NCBI GenBank assembly: GCA_029974835.1
Contig: JARKQN010000029.1
Coordinates: forward strand, 1 to 64,000
Source of the DNA: Bacteroidales bacterium
GTDB lineage: Bacteria; Bacteroidota; Bacteroidia; Bacteroidales; VadinHA17
Direction: 5' to 3'
DNA length: 64,000 nucleotides
A model generated the notes under the pieces. That model did no database searches. It saw only the letters and a program-made list of their open reading frames with translations, and had not been told where the DNA came from. The position numbers were made by a program, and so were the translations under genes. Shown here one piece after another: positions 1 to 8,923 of this stretch (positions are counted from its first letter, which is position 1; each line of letters starts with the position of its first letter).

Positions 1-559
1 ACATAATCACTGTCTTCTCCTTGCCGGCTTCTTTGATGAGGTTACGTATTTCCACGATCTGATTAGGGTCGAGACCCGAAGTGGCCTCGTCGAGAATAAG
101 TATGTCGGGATTATGAATCAGCGCATGGGCCTGTCCCACCCTCTGGCGGTAGCCCTTTGACAGAGCTCCTATTTTTTTGTTCTTTTCAGGGGTTAGTCCG
201 GTAATTTCTATTATGTTTTCAATTGCCTTACTACTTTCCCTTCCCATTTTATAGACCGACGCGATAAAACCAAGGTACTCCTTCACATACATCTCGGGAT
301 AAAGCGGGTTGTTTTCGGGAAGGTAACCGATTTTTCTCTTGGTGGCAGGGTCGTTAACTGACACTTCGGTGCCGTCGATCAGTACTTTGCCGGATGTGGG
401 AGGCATGAAGCCCGTAATAATTTTCATAAGAGTTGTTTTTCCCGCCCCGTTTGGTCCCAGGAAACCTGCTATCTCACCTCTCGACACAGTGTAGTTTACG
501 CCGTCGAGAGCTTTCTGCTCTCCGTACACTTTTGTAATCTCTCTTACTTCTACAGGCAT
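1..559 (-). CDS. gldA: GldA, ABC transporter ATP-binding subunit (partial, 3' end outside window)
   Basis: The first 186 codons of an ABC ATPase are visible, starting at ATG 559 and running off the left edge. I translated the minus strand directly. The Walker A motif GPNGAGKTT lies near residue 35, the GYLPE Q-loop region near 75, an ALSKGYRQRVGQAQAL signature, and the Walker B DILILDEATSGLDPNQ. The wording SKGYRQRVG with DPNQIVEIR is typical of GldA, the ATPase of the GldA-GldF-GldG transporter required for gliding and associated with T9SS-bearing Bacteroidota. The family is about 300 residues, so roughly 115 residues are missing. Its usual partners GldF/GldG are not in the window. It could instead be a generic ABC-2 type exporter ATPase; the start and family assignment are solid, the exact subfamily is probable. 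Confidence 0.8.
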   Translation of the reverse strand, partial: MPVEVREITKVYGEQKALDGVNYTVSRGEIAGFLGPNGAGKTTLMKIITGFMPPTSGKVLIDGTEVSVNDPATKRKIGYLPENNPLYPEMYVKEYLGFIASVYKMGRESSKAIENIIEITGLTPEKNKKIGALSKGYRQRVGQAHALIHNPDILILDEATSGLDPNQIVEIRNLIKEAGKEKTVIM

Positions 560-732
560 CGGGGAAACAATTTTATTCCTAATTGACCGCTAAGATATAT
601 GATAGAAGGGTGTAATCAAAACGGGGATTCATTGTGAAAATTACGACGAAAAGGCGAACCATTACAAGCAGGCTGTCCGGTTTTCAAAATCCCCATAGCT
701 TAAAGGCATTCGCATAATAATCATATATTTTT

Positions 733-740
733 TATTTTTG
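733..740 (+). promoter_or_regulatory. -7 promoter box (TAnnTTTG) upstream of the symporter
   Basis: TATTTTTG matches the Bacteroidota -7 consensus TAnnTTTG. No TTG or TTTG element is seen 19-21 bases upstream, so only half of the promoter is supported. Transcription would start near 747, which makes the TTG at 738 impossible as a start codon and favours ATG 762. Confidence 0.4.
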
Positions 741-761
741 ATTTCATCAATCCGGATTTCC

Positions 762-2426
762 ATGGGAAGTAACATACTGATTCTTGTGGTTTTTATTGTT
801 TACCTTTCCCTGCTTGTCCTTTGGGGAGTTTACCAGGGAAGAAAAGTCAGGTCGGGTAATGATTTTGCCATTGCAGGCCGAAGGCTGCCGGGGTGGGCAG
901 CTGCCCTGTCGGAGAGGGCGACGGGCGAATCGTCGTGGGCCCTTCTGGGCCTTCCCGGGGCAGCTTATGCCACAGGCCTGACGGAAATATGGACTGCTGC
1001 AGGCTGCGTTGCAGGCATAATTACGGCATGGATCTTTCTGGCATGGAGACTACGCGATGAGGCGGAAAAATACAATGTAACCACATTCAGCGGATACATT
1101 GAGGCAAGGCACGGAGACGCCGGGAGGAGCCTGAGGATGCTGGTAAGCTTTACTATAGTGTTTTTCTTCTTCTTTTATGTGGGGGCGCAGTTTCTGGGAG
1201 GAGGAAAAACCCTTTACACACTGTTCGGCATAAGACCTTCCGCAGGGATGCTCATCACCGCCGCTGTGATAATCCCCTATACAATTTACGGCGGTTTCCG
1301 GAGTGTGGTTTACACCGATGTGATCCAGGCAACCCTGATGATTATAACCCTTGTTGTGGCACCCGTTGCGGGAATAATTTATATTATGAATGAACCCGGC
1401 CTGTATGCTTCGGGTATTTCGGAAGCCCTCGCAAAATCGGGTGAATCATATACCAGACTTACCGGTGCTGCCGGCGGCTTCGGGGCAGGCCTGCTGATAA
1501 CAGGAGGGTTCAGCTGGTTTTTCGGGTATCTCGGTGGATTGCCGCAGCTTACCACCAGGTTTATGGCCATTAAAGATGCCCGTCAGGCAAGGAAAGCAAG
1601 AAACATAGGCATTGCCTGGACAATCATTGCATATGCCGGCGAATTATCCCTGGGCTGGATAGGCCTGGCAATTTTCGGGCCTGCAGGATTGAAGGATCAG
1701 GAGTATGTCATGCCCAGCGTACTGCTCAGACTGTTTCCGCCGGTAATAGCTGCAATACTTATTACAGGCGCCATTGCGGCCATGCTATCTACAGCCGATT
1801 CATTACTGATTGTGTCGGCCACAGAACTCTCCGAAACCCTGACAGGAAAGAAAAATGAAAAGCATGAGGAGAAAAGGGAAACGAACATGCTCAGGAGGCA
1901 CCGCCTCACCACTGCTTCCCTTGCACTGATAGCTCTTGCACTGTCGTACGTGTCGCCATCGAAGGTGATATTTACCATTGTAAGCTACGTATGGGCGGGC
2001 GTCGGCTGCACTTTCTCAGTGATAATTCTCCTTACTCTCTTCTGGAAGAGGTTTCACGGCCGGGCTGCAACCGTTACTGTCATTACCGGGTTGTTGTTTA
2101 CAATATTCTGGATTAGCGGAGGATTTGAACAGCATTACAAAGTGACAAGGGATAAGGCAAATATGCTTGCTGAAAGAAATATTATAAGCAGCGAAGAACG
2201 TTCAACCCTGCTCATAATGGAAAATCAGAAATTTTCCGGATTACAGAGGTTCGAGGCAAAACTGGCGGAAAAGCTCGGATCTTCCGGGGAGGGGGAAAGA
2301 ATTAAGACAATAAGTTCAGCCTTTTCCGTTAAGGGAATCCCTGCCAGGCTGATGACTTTTATTGTATGCTTTGTAACTGCCGTTTTATCAACACTTCTTT
2401 TACCGCCGCACGGTAAGGAAGGTTAA
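762..2426 (+). CDS. Sodium:solute symporter (SSS/PutP-like)
   Basis: A 554-residue, strongly hydrophobic protein of the solute:sodium symporter family with about 13 membrane segments. It carries the early RRLPGWAAALSERATGESSW stretch typical of PutP/proline-type members (Na+ site and first substrate region), and the AAMLSTADSLLIVSATELSE segment of helix 8, where the Ser/Asp pair binds sodium. This suggests Na+-driven uptake of an amino acid or other small organic solute at the inner membrane; the substrate cannot be told. ATG 762 is chosen over the in-frame TTG 738 because a -7 promoter box overlaps that codon. Odd feature: a hydrophilic, lysine/glutamate-rich loop of about 70 residues sits between the last two helices, longer than the usual short loop. 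Its 3' end overlaps the convergent stress-protein gene by 4 bases. Confidence 0.88.
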   Translation: MGSNILILVVFIVYLSLLVLWGVYQGRKVRSGNDFAIAGRRLPGWAAALSERATGESSWALLGLPGAAYATGLTEIWTAAGCVAGIITAWIFLAWRLRDEAEKYNVTTFSGYIEARHGDAGRSLRMLVSFTIVFFFFFYVGAQFLGGGKTLYTLFGIRPSAGMLITAAVIIPYTIYGGFRSVVYTDVIQATLMIITLVVAPVAGIIYIMNEPGLYASGISEALAKSGESYTRLTGAAGGFGAGLLITGGFSWFFGYLGGLPQLTTRFMAIKDARQARKARNIGIAWTIIAYAGELSLGWIGLAIFGPAGLKDQEYVMPSVLLRLFPPVIAAILITGAIAAMLSTADSLLIVSATELSETLTGKKNEKHEEKRETNMLRRHRLTTASLALIALALSYVSPSKVIFTIVSYVWAGVGCTFSVIILLTLFWKRFHGRAATVTVITGLLFTIFWISGGFEQHYKVTRDKANMLAERNIISSEERSTLLIMENQKFSGLQRFEAKLAEKLGSSGEGERIKTISSAFSVKGIPARLMTFIVCFVTAVLSTLLLPPHGKEG

Positions 2427-3274
2427 TCACCCCAGCCTCCCATGAACTGAGAGGATTTTGCAAACGTCGATTTCGGGTTCACACAGCAGACAGGTATTTT
2501 TGAGCTGTTGGCAATGATGTACTGTTCCGACGCCCCGACAACATAATCGGCAAAGGTGATGTTTTTGGTTGTCACTATCAGGATCAGATCAGCATTGATT
2601 TTCTGTGCAAAATCTATGGTCTGCTGGGCGAGATCACCCCTGGGCATGTCGTGAATCTCGTATTCAATATTATTCTGAATAAGATACCTGATTGCAAAAT
2701 TAAGGTTGATATTTGTTTTCTTCAGAAGCCTCGGATCGGAGGGGGTTGATTTTATGATGTGTATTTTCGATTCGAAGTATTTCCCCATGAAAATGGCCAT
2801 CTTCATTTTTTCCTTGTTCTCTCCTCTGAAGTCAACGGGGAAAACAATGTTATGGTATCTTTCCCAGTCGTTCGGAGGGTCCTGAACCACTATAAAAGGC
2901 ACCTTCGACTTGACAATAACCTTCAGTGCCCAGCTCCCTGTCAGCTTCTGCATTCCCTTTATCCCGTGTGTACCCATCACCACAAGGCTGGCTTCCTTGT
3001 CGTTGGCATAAGCCGAGATTGCCTTGAAGATAGATCCCTTTTCTATGTGCCACTTTACCGGCAGGTTATATTTTTTACTGCTCTCTTCGGCAATCTTGCT
3101 CAGTTTGTCCGCTTTTTCCTTCTCCTCGGCAGGTTTGATTTTTTCATCTACAATATGGAGAAGGGAAATCTCATTCGACACCATCCGGCTTATTTTTACC
3201 GCATGTGCCAGTGCATTCTCGGCTACATGGGTAAAATCCCATGGTACTACTATCAGTTTTTCACTTTGTTCCAT
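2423..3274 (-). CDS. Universal stress protein, tandem UspA domains
   Basis: A 283-residue cytoplasmic protein made of two UspA domains. The first (about 1-145) starts with IVVPWDFTHVAENALAHAV and contains the ATP-binding loop VVMGTHGIKGMQKLTGSWALKVI, close to the G-x2-G-x9-G(S/T) pattern of nucleotide-binding Usps. The second (about 150-270) keeps the fold (NIVFPVDFRGENKEKMKMA) but its loop (IVTTKNITFADYVVGASEQYII) lacks the glycine pattern, so it probably does not bind ATP. Tandem Usps like this are common in Bacteroidota, and their molecular role is unclear. It is transcribed alone from a convincing promoter at 3302-3332. Its stop overlaps the end of the convergent symporter gene. Confidence 0.9.
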   Translation of the reverse strand: MEQSEKLIVVPWDFTHVAENALAHAVKISRMVSNEISLLHIVDEKIKPAEEKEKADKLSKIAEESSKKYNLPVKWHIEKGSIFKAISAYANDKEASLVVMGTHGIKGMQKLTGSWALKVIVKSKVPFIVVQDPPNDWERYHNIVFPVDFRGENKEKMKMAIFMGKYFESKIHIIKSTPSDPRLLKKTNINLNFAIRYLIQNNIEYEIHDMPRGDLAQQTIDFAQKINADLILIVTTKNITFADYVVGASEQYIIANSSKIPVCCVNPKSTFAKSSQFMGGWGD

Positions 3275-3301
3275 AACATTTGTCTGTTAAAGATTGAAAC
3301 G

Positions 3302-3332
3302 TAAAGTTATTCAGAAATTCACAAATATCAAA
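3302..3332 (-). promoter_or_regulatory. Promoter of the universal stress protein gene
   Basis: On the minus strand a TTTG (3329-3332) is followed after exactly 19 bases by TAACTTTA (3302-3309), one mismatch from the TAnnTTTG -7 box. This matches the Bacteroidota TTTG-N19-21-TAnnTTTG layout and would start transcription about 20 bases before ATG 3274. Confidence 0.55.
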
Positions 3333-3468
3333 CCGTTTAAGGCTCTTTCTCCAAAGTGATGGGGATCAGCCCAAAGCCCGTAAAAAATGAATTGAATAAA
3401 AGATCAGGTGATGCAGCAAAAATAATGCCGTTTACTATGAAACCGGGTATTATTTGTTTCATAATTGC

Positions 3469-3476
3469 TAATTTTG
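3469..3476 (+). promoter_or_regulatory. -7 promoter box (TAnnTTTG) upstream of asnS
   Basis: TAATTTTG matches the -7 consensus, with no clear TTTG at the right distance upstream. It lies inside the N-terminal extension of the long open frame that starts at 3356, which supports the internal ATG at 3506 as the real asnS start. Confidence 0.4.
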
Positions 3477-3505
3477 GGGTTTTAAAAAGAAATGCATTTT
3501 TGGGC

Positions 3506-4897
3506 ATGATGAAAAGGACAAAGGTAAAAGAGCTTCTGGCTGCCGCTCCGGCAGGAACAGATGTAATGGTGAAAGGATGGGTAAGGACCAAACGCGACAG
3601 CAAGGGAATTATCTTCCTTGCGGTAAATGACGGCTCAACAATAAATAACATCCAGGTAGTGGCGGAGGCAGCAAAGTTTGATACAGGTTTGCTGAAAGAC
3701 ATAAACACAGGCGCGTCTGTTGCAGTTAAAGGCAGGCTTGTGGAATCTCACGGAAAGGGGCAGAGAGTTGAGATCCAGGCCGCTGAGATTATCCTCTATG
3801 GAAAGGCCGACCCCGAAGTATACCCTCTCCAGAAAAAGGGTCACACCCTCGAATTCCTCCGCGAGATAGCCCACCTGCGTTTCAGAACAAATACTTTCGG
3901 CGCCGTTTTCAGGATGAGGCATGCAATGGCCTTCGCCATACATAAATACTTCAACGACAAGGGCTTCTGTTATCTTCATACTCCGATTATTACAGGCAGC
4001 GACTGTGAAGGGGCAGGGGAGATGTTTCATGTCACAACCCTCGACCTGAATAATATCCCCAAAAACCCGGCGGGAGGAGCAGACTTTTCAAAAGACTTCT
4101 TTGCGAAGGAGACAAACCTTACGGTATCAGGACAGCTTGAGGGAGAACTGGGCGCCCTTGCGCTGGGCGAAATATATACATTCGGGCCTACATTCAGGGC
4201 GGAAAATTCAAACACTCCAAGGCATCTTGCAGAGTTCTGGATGATTGAACCCGAAATGGCTTTTTACGATATCACCGACAATATGGACCTTGCTGAGGAT
4301 TTCCTGAAATACCTTATTAATTATGCCCTCGAAAACTGCAGGGACGACCTCGACTTCCTTACCTCAATGTATGATAAGGGACTTATTGACAGGCTCAAAT
4401 TCGTTCTTGATAACCCGTTTGAGAGAATCACTTACACCACCGCCGTTAAAATTCTTGAGGATGCCGGACGCAAATGGGAGTTCCCTGTTGAGTGGGGACG
4501 CGACCTGCAGGCTGAACATGAAAGATACCTTGTTGAGGTCCACTATAAAAGACCTGTTATCATTACTGATTACCCGAAAGCTATCAAGGCATTCTACATG
4601 AAACAGAATGAAGACGGAAAGACGGTGAAGGCAATGGATGTTTTATTCCCCGGCATAGGCGAGGTTATTGGCGGGTCGCAGCGCGAAGAGGATTATGATA
4701 AACTTCTCAACCGCATCAGGGAGCTTGGTCTGAAAGAGAAGGATTTCTGGTGGTACCTCGAAACAAGAAAGTTCGGAACGGCACCTCACAGCGGTTTCGG
4801 CCTCGGCTTTGAGAGACTTATGCTTTTCATGACCGGAATGTCAAACATACGCGATGTGATCCCGTTCCCGCGAACACCGAGAAACGCTGAATTTTAA
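3506..4897 (+). CDS. asnS: Asparaginyl-tRNA synthetase
   Basis: Charges tRNA-Asn with asparagine in the cytoplasm. It is a 463-residue class II synthetase, the normal size. An N-terminal OB-fold anticodon-binding domain (about 1-120, [25 protein letters not shown]) is followed by the catalytic core with motif 2 ([26 protein letters not shown]) and motif 3 ([29 protein letters not shown]). The motif 2 wording and the AsnRS-type insertion separate it from aspartyl and lysyl enzymes. The open frame extends back to 3356, but those 50 residues do not belong to the family and cover a candidate promoter, so ATG 3506 is used (ATG 3509 is equally possible). rpoN follows after 20 bases and is probably co-transcribed. 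Confidence 0.96.
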   Translation: MMKRTKVKELLAAAPAGTDVMVKGWVRTKRDSKGIIFLAVNDGSTINNIQVVAEAAKFDTGLLKDINTGASVAVKGRLVESHGKGQRVEIQAAEIILYGKADPEVYPLQKKGHTLEFLREIAHLRFRTNTFGAVFRMRHAMAFAIHKYFNDKGFCYLHTPIITGSDCEGAGEMFHVTTLDLNNIPKNPAGGADFSKDFFAKETNLTVSGQLEGELGALALGEIYTFGPTFRAENSNTPRHLAEFWMIEPEMAFYDITDNMDLAEDFLKYLINYALENCRDDLDFLTSMYDKGLIDRLKFVLDNPFERITYTTAVKILEDAGRKWEFPVEWGRDLQAEHERYLVEVHYKRPVIITDYPKAIKAFYMKQNEDGKTVKAMDVLFPGIGEVIGGSQREEDYDKLLNRIRELGLKEKDFWWYLETRKFGTAPHSGFGLGFERLMLFMTGMSNIRDVIPFPRTPRNAEF

Positions 4898-4917
4898 ACC
4901 GGGAAAACGGCAGGAGT

Positions 4918-6387
4918 ATGTTAAAACAGAGATTACAGCAGAAGCTTCTGCAGAAACTCTCCCCCCAGCAGATCCAGATGATAAAACTTCTGGAAGTGCC
5001 TGCCATCCAGATGGAGCAAAGGATTAAAAAGGAACTCGAAGAAAACCCCGCCCTCGAGGAAGGCGTGGATGACTCAGCCGATGAAGTGATCCAGACCGAC
5101 CAGGATCAGGAGGAAGAGGCCGTAACAGACGAAAGGGAACAGGAAGAGTTTTCTCTCGATGATTATATTGGGGATGATGATGAAATCCCCGAATACAGGC
5201 TGCAGCAGCAGAATTACAGCAGGGATGATGAACGCCGCCAGGATGTGCCCTTCTCAGCCGGCTCAACTTTCCACGAAAACCTCCTGGCACAGCTTGGTCT
5301 GAGGGAACTGACAGAAAAACAGAAAACAATCGGCGAGTTCATCATTGGCAACATAGATGAAGACGGCTACCTCAGAAGAGAAATATCAAACATTGCGGAT
5401 GACCTTGCCTTCCTGCAGAATGTGAATGCCTCCGAAGAGGAAATTTCAGAGGTCCTGTCAATAGTCCAGGACCTTGATCCGGCAGGAGTGGGTGCCAGAA
5501 ACCTTCAGGAGTGCCTTCTGCTGCAGATAATAAGAAAAGACCAGTCTCTCCCCCGTATAAGCCTTGCCAGACAAATACTGGAAAATCATTTTGAAGATTT
5601 TTCGAAAAGGCATTATGACAAAATTACCCTTAAACTGGGAGTCTCTTCCGACGACCTTAAAGAAGCCGTCGATGAAATCCTGAAACTCAGTCCGAAACCC
5701 GGCAGCACCATGAGCGAAAATGCCGAGGCATCGGCCCGTCAGATTATTCCCGACTTTATACTTGAAATGGGCGAGGACGGATTTGATCTCCATCTTAATT
5801 CACCCAACCTTCCGGAACTGCGACTTAGCAGGGAATATACCGAGATGCTTCGCAACTACTCAAAGGAAAAGGGTAAAAACCGCGAAATAAAAAATGCCCT
5901 GAACTTTGTAAAGCAGAAGATTGATTCTGCAAGGTGGTTCATCGATGCAATAAAGCAAAGGCAGAATACACTTCTTGTCACCATGAATGCCATTCTCAGG
6001 TACCAGGAAGATTATTTCCGAAACGGCGACGAAACCAAACTCAAACCGATGATTCTCAAAGACGTTGCAGAAATGACAGGTCTCGACATATCAACTGTTT
6101 CGAGGGTGGTCAGCAGCAAATACATTCAGACCCATTTCGGAATATTTCCACTGAAATATTTCTTTTCGGAAGGACTTCAGACCGAGAGCGGAGAAGAAGT
6201 TTCCACCAGGGAAATAAAGAAGATTCTGCAGGAATGCATTGATAATGAAGATAAAAGAAAGCCCCTTACTGACGAAACGCTTACTGAGATTCTGCAGGAG
6301 AAGGGCTACCATATAGCACGCAGGACCGTGGCAAAATACAGGGAACAACTGAATATACCGGTGGCGAGACTCAGAAAGGAAATATAA
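4918..6387 (+). CDS. rpoN: RNA polymerase sigma-54 factor
   Basis: A 489-residue sigma-54 with all regions. The N-terminal glutamine/leucine-rich activator region (LQQKLLQKLSPQQIQMIKLLEVPAIQ) is followed by an acidic region II (about 45-100). The core-binding domain follows, then the helix-turn-helix (MTGLDISTVSRVVSSKYIQT) and the C-terminal RpoN box ARRTVAKYRE, which reads the -24 promoter element. It directs RNA polymerase to -24/-12 promoters that need AAA+ activators; no such activator gene lies in the window. An AGGAG stretch sits just before ATG 4918, unusually close to the start codon. It lies 20 bases after asnS and is followed after 2 bases by a membrane protein gene, so the three genes look like one unit. 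Confidence 0.97.
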   Translation: MLKQRLQQKLLQKLSPQQIQMIKLLEVPAIQMEQRIKKELEENPALEEGVDDSADEVIQTDQDQEEEAVTDEREQEEFSLDDYIGDDDEIPEYRLQQQNYSRDDERRQDVPFSAGSTFHENLLAQLGLRELTEKQKTIGEFIIGNIDEDGYLRREISNIADDLAFLQNVNASEEEISEVLSIVQDLDPAGVGARNLQECLLLQIIRKDQSLPRISLARQILENHFEDFSKRHYDKITLKLGVSSDDLKEAVDEILKLSPKPGSTMSENAEASARQIIPDFILEMGEDGFDLHLNSPNLPELRLSREYTEMLRNYSKEKGKNREIKNALNFVKQKIDSARWFIDAIKQRQNTLLVTMNAILRYQEDYFRNGDETKLKPMILKDVAEMTGLDISTVSRVVSSKYIQTHFGIFPLKYFFSEGLQTESGEEVSTREIKKILQECIDNEDKRKPLTDETLTEILQEKGYHIARRTVAKYREQLNIPVARLRKEI

Positions 6388-6389
6388 AA

Positions 6390-7022
6390 ATGAAACTGTC
6401 AGCCCGGAATATTCAGACGATCACGGCCAGATTTGTTGCCGTTGTTTTCCATCCTCTTTTCATGCCGGCATACGGTTTGTTTATCATCTTCTCAACCCCA
6501 ACGCTGTTTCATTACCTTCCCCTGCAGGTAAAAAAAATACTGATGCTGATAATTATTGTCAACAATATTGCCTTGCCGGTGGCCTTAATGCCGTTTTTCA
6601 GATCGCGGAACATTATTAAATCATGGCTGATGGAAGAGCGCGGGGAGAGAAACGTTCCGATGCTTGTCGTATCATTGCTTTACACCGTAACCTCTTTCAT
6701 CATGATGAGGCTTTCCGTGCCTTTGCTTCTAAAGACCTACTTATATTCCGTATCTCTTCTGTCGCTGACACTCCTTTTTATAAATTTCAGGTACAAGATA
6801 TCAATACATGCTGCAGGCGCCGGTGCACTGACGGGGCTGGTTCTGGTTTTGTGGATTCAGTTCGGACAGAGCCTTGTCTGGTTCATGGTTCCCTCATTAA
6901 TAATTTCGGGGCTGGTGCTCTCCTGCCGGCTCTATTCAAACAGCCACAACCCTGCCCAGGTCTACACGGGTTATGCTGCAGGGTTTACGGTAATAAGTGC
7001 GGTGATGCTGCTAGTCAGTTAA
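6390..7022 (+). CDS. PAP2-like integral membrane protein
   Basis: A 210-residue protein with about six membrane helices, immediately downstream of rpoN (2-base gap). The central segment SIHAAGAGALTG and the later RLYSNSHNPAQVYTGYAAG resemble degenerate versions of the PAP2 phosphatase motifs SGHxxG and RxxxxxHxxxDVxxG. The second keeps Arg and His, while the first has Ile-His-Ala instead of Ser-Gly-His. This suggests a PAP2-superfamily membrane protein that may have lost or altered phosphatase activity. Substrate unknown; undecaprenyl or lipid phosphates would be the family expectation. Its 3' end overlaps the convergent glycosyltransferase gene by 12 bases. Confidence 0.65.
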   Translation: MKLSARNIQTITARFVAVVFHPLFMPAYGLFIIFSTPTLFHYLPLQVKKILMLIIIVNNIALPVALMPFFRSRNIIKSWLMEERGERNVPMLVVSLLYTVTSFIMMRLSVPLLLKTYLYSVSLLSLTLLFINFRYKISIHAAGAGALTGLVLVLWIQFGQSLVWFMVPSLIISGLVLSCRLYSNSHNPAQVYTGYAAGFTVISAVMLLVS

Positions 7023-8096
7023 TTCTTTCAGAGCAGATAACAGCAGATTTCTGTTTTCTTCATGTGAATAGGGAGGGAGCACGGGCTCTTTGAACTTGTG
7101 TAGTGTTTCATATCCGAAACTCTTCTGTTCAGCTTTTACAAACCAGCCTCTCTCCGACAGGTACCCGGCCAGGTACTCCTGCTCGGGCTGCCCGGGGGTG
7201 GGAATTATCAATGCACTCCGCCCGAGGCTGTAAAGTTCCATTATTGTTGTGTAACCCGGCCGCGTCACAATTGTCCTGCCCGAAAGGATTTTTTCGGCCA
7301 GCTCTTCAGCATGACTTGTATAAATGAACGTTAAGTTATCCCCCTGTTTTTTATCTTCCTCAACCTCCGGGCCTCCCAGAATAACAGATTTTCCTTCTGC
7401 CCCTTGCAGTGCCGAAGAAACAATCCCGGTCAGTATTTCCCTCTGGGGAGAGGGCCCTGACATAATTGCGACAAAATGATAATCTTCTTTCCCGGACTTT
7501 ATCCCTGTGCAGCCGCCAAACCTCGACAGCACTCCCGTGAATCTTACATTGTCCGGAATGCGCAGGTTATGCGACAACTTTCCGGAAAGATTGATGTCAC
7601 CCGGCAGGTCGGGCACATAACAGTATGTAAATTGTTTAATTACAGCCCTGATAATGGGAAGAAGAGAGCTTTCAAGAATGCTGAACGGACGGGGCACGGG
7701 TATCCTCAGCATATGTGTAACAAGCACACTTTTTATTTTTCTGTTCCAGAGCCCGGGCCGGCTGTCGCTGATTATTATATCAATCCGGTGCTTACTGATC
7801 ACTCTTCCAAGAATGAAATGTTCCTTTAGTGTCTGGAAAAGGAATGCAGGAAGGGACAAAATAATTTTGAGATACTGTGGAAGATATGATGAATATCTGA
7901 TGCTGAACCCCGGGAAATAAATGCAGGTGATTCCCGGAATTTCGCGGGAGACAAGTTCATTCTGCCACCGGTCGCCACCCATAAGAACATTATGCCCCAT
8001 CGATACAAGCTCCCTCATCAGCGGGATCATCCTTGTAGTATGCCCTGCTCCCCAGGCAAGGGGACAGACAAGAATATTTCTTTTAGTAAAAGACAA
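7011..8096 (-). CDS. GT-B glycosyltransferase (MurG/GT28-like)
   Basis: A 361-residue predicted glycosyltransferase. The N-terminal motif ILVCPLAWGAGHTTRMIPL (GxGHxxR type) and the C-terminal donor-binding segment VTRPGYTTIMELYSLGRSALIIPTPGQPEQEYLAGYL are those of the GT28/MurG-like GT-B fold that binds UDP-sugars. Acceptor and sugar are unknown. An in-frame TAA lies immediately upstream of the first usable codon, and the conserved motif starts eight residues in, so the start must be the TTG at 8096 (or another non-ATG codon). It follows the radical SAM gene with no spacer and is the last gene of the rbfA-led unit. Its end overlaps the PAP2-like gene on the other strand. Confidence 0.8.
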   Translation of the reverse strand: MSFTKRNILVCPLAWGAGHTTRMIPLMRELVSMGHNVLMGGDRWQNELVSREIPGITCIYFPGFSIRYSSYLPQYLKIILSLPAFLFQTLKEHFILGRVISKHRIDIIISDSRPGLWNRKIKSVLVTHMLRIPVPRPFSILESSLLPIIRAVIKQFTYCYVPDLPGDINLSGKLSHNLRIPDNVRFTGVLSRFGGCTGIKSGKEDYHFVAIMSGPSPQREILTGIVSSALQGAEGKSVILGGPEVEEDKKQGDNLTFIYTSHAEELAEKILSGRTIVTRPGYTTIMELYSLGRSALIIPTPGQPEQEYLAGYLSERGWFVKAEQKSFGYETLHKFKEPVLPPYSHEENRNLLLSALKELTD

Positions 8097-8879
8097 TTAT
8101 GCAGAAACCTGTGTTTTTATGCCGAGCTTTTCAACCCTTTCCGCGATGCCCTGAAGTTCCTTTTCCGGTATTTTTATCAGCATTCCGCCTTCGGGAGTGG
8201 CCCTGGCTATGGTATATATCATAACCTCTTCGGGGCGTATCCGTGTCAGGGCCTTGAGCCATGCTTCAATCTCATCCGGAGTGGTGTTGTCTATGACTTT
8301 TCCGTTGTATCTTCCTCTTAGAAAGAGCGTCTGTATTATGACCTTCCCGTTGAAGGATGCCAGGTTGTTGATTAATTCTTCAGCTGATATTTTAACCCGG
8401 GGCTGGTTATGAAGCTGTATTGTTTCATCCCTGGCCGAGTCGAGCTTCAGGATATTCATGTCGACTTTCATAAGGGCGCTCCTTACGGAAGGCTTGGTGA
8501 TGGTTGTGGCGTTTGACAGCACTGCGATTTTGGTGCCGGGAGAGTACCTGTTTCTCAGGGCAATGGAGTCATCTATTATCTGGTGGAATTCGGGATGGAG
8601 TGTCGGTTCCCCGTTCCCTGCATAAGTAATGACATCTGCCCTGAGGTTGTTCACTTTCATTTCCTGGAGCTTTGAGGCAAGAGATTCATAGACCTCTTCT
8701 CTTGTCGGAAGAGGACTTCTTTCATCGCCCGGCTGGGGCGTCCACCCGCACTCGCAGTAGATGCAGCTGAAATTACAGAATTTTTTATTGCAGGGCAGAA
8801 GGTTTATGCCCAGCGAAACTCCCAGCCTGCGGCTTTTGACCGGCCCGAACACCACTTTATCGAACAGAAACGTTCCCAT
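8097..8879 (-). CDS. Radical SAM protein
   Basis: A 260-residue radical S-adenosylmethionine enzyme. The cluster-binding motif is FCNFSCIYCECG (CX3CX2C), followed by the glycine-rich SAM site YAGNGEPTLHPEF and a later LSNATT strand. An extra cysteine follows the motif. The protein resembles the COG0731/Fe-S oxidoreductase group (TYW1-like radical SAM domain without the flavodoxin part). The reaction is unknown; a role in tRNA or cofactor modification is only an analogy. It sits between the amidohydrolase (44 bases upstream) and the glycosyltransferase (no gap downstream). The context gives no firm pathway. Confidence 0.85.
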   Translation of the reverse strand: MGTFLFDKVVFGPVKSRRLGVSLGINLLPCNKKFCNFSCIYCECGWTPQPGDERSPLPTREEVYESLASKLQEMKVNNLRADVITYAGNGEPTLHPEFHQIIDDSIALRNRYSPGTKIAVLSNATTITKPSVRSALMKVDMNILKLDSARDETIQLHNQPRVKISAEELINNLASFNGKVIIQTLFLRGRYNGKVIDNTTPDEIEAWLKALTRIRPEEVMIYTIARATPEGGMLIKIPEKELQGIAERVEKLGIKTQVSA

Positions 8880-8923
8880 ATCCGAAGATGAGGCGGTAAA
8901 ATTAGCAATTATTTTCGGCCGGT

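Noticed and set aside
738-761. Upstream TTG start of the symporter
   Set aside because: It overlaps a -7 promoter box, and the ATG at 762 gives a normal N-terminus.
2759-3304. Long plus-strand frame (181 codons) opposite the universal stress protein gene
   Set aside because: It is the antisense shadow of a well-conserved gene, with Cys/His/Phe-rich composition unlike a real protein.
3356-3505. N-terminal extension of asnS from an upstream ATG
   Set aside because: Fifty residues unlike any AsnRS, and a -7 promoter box lies within them.
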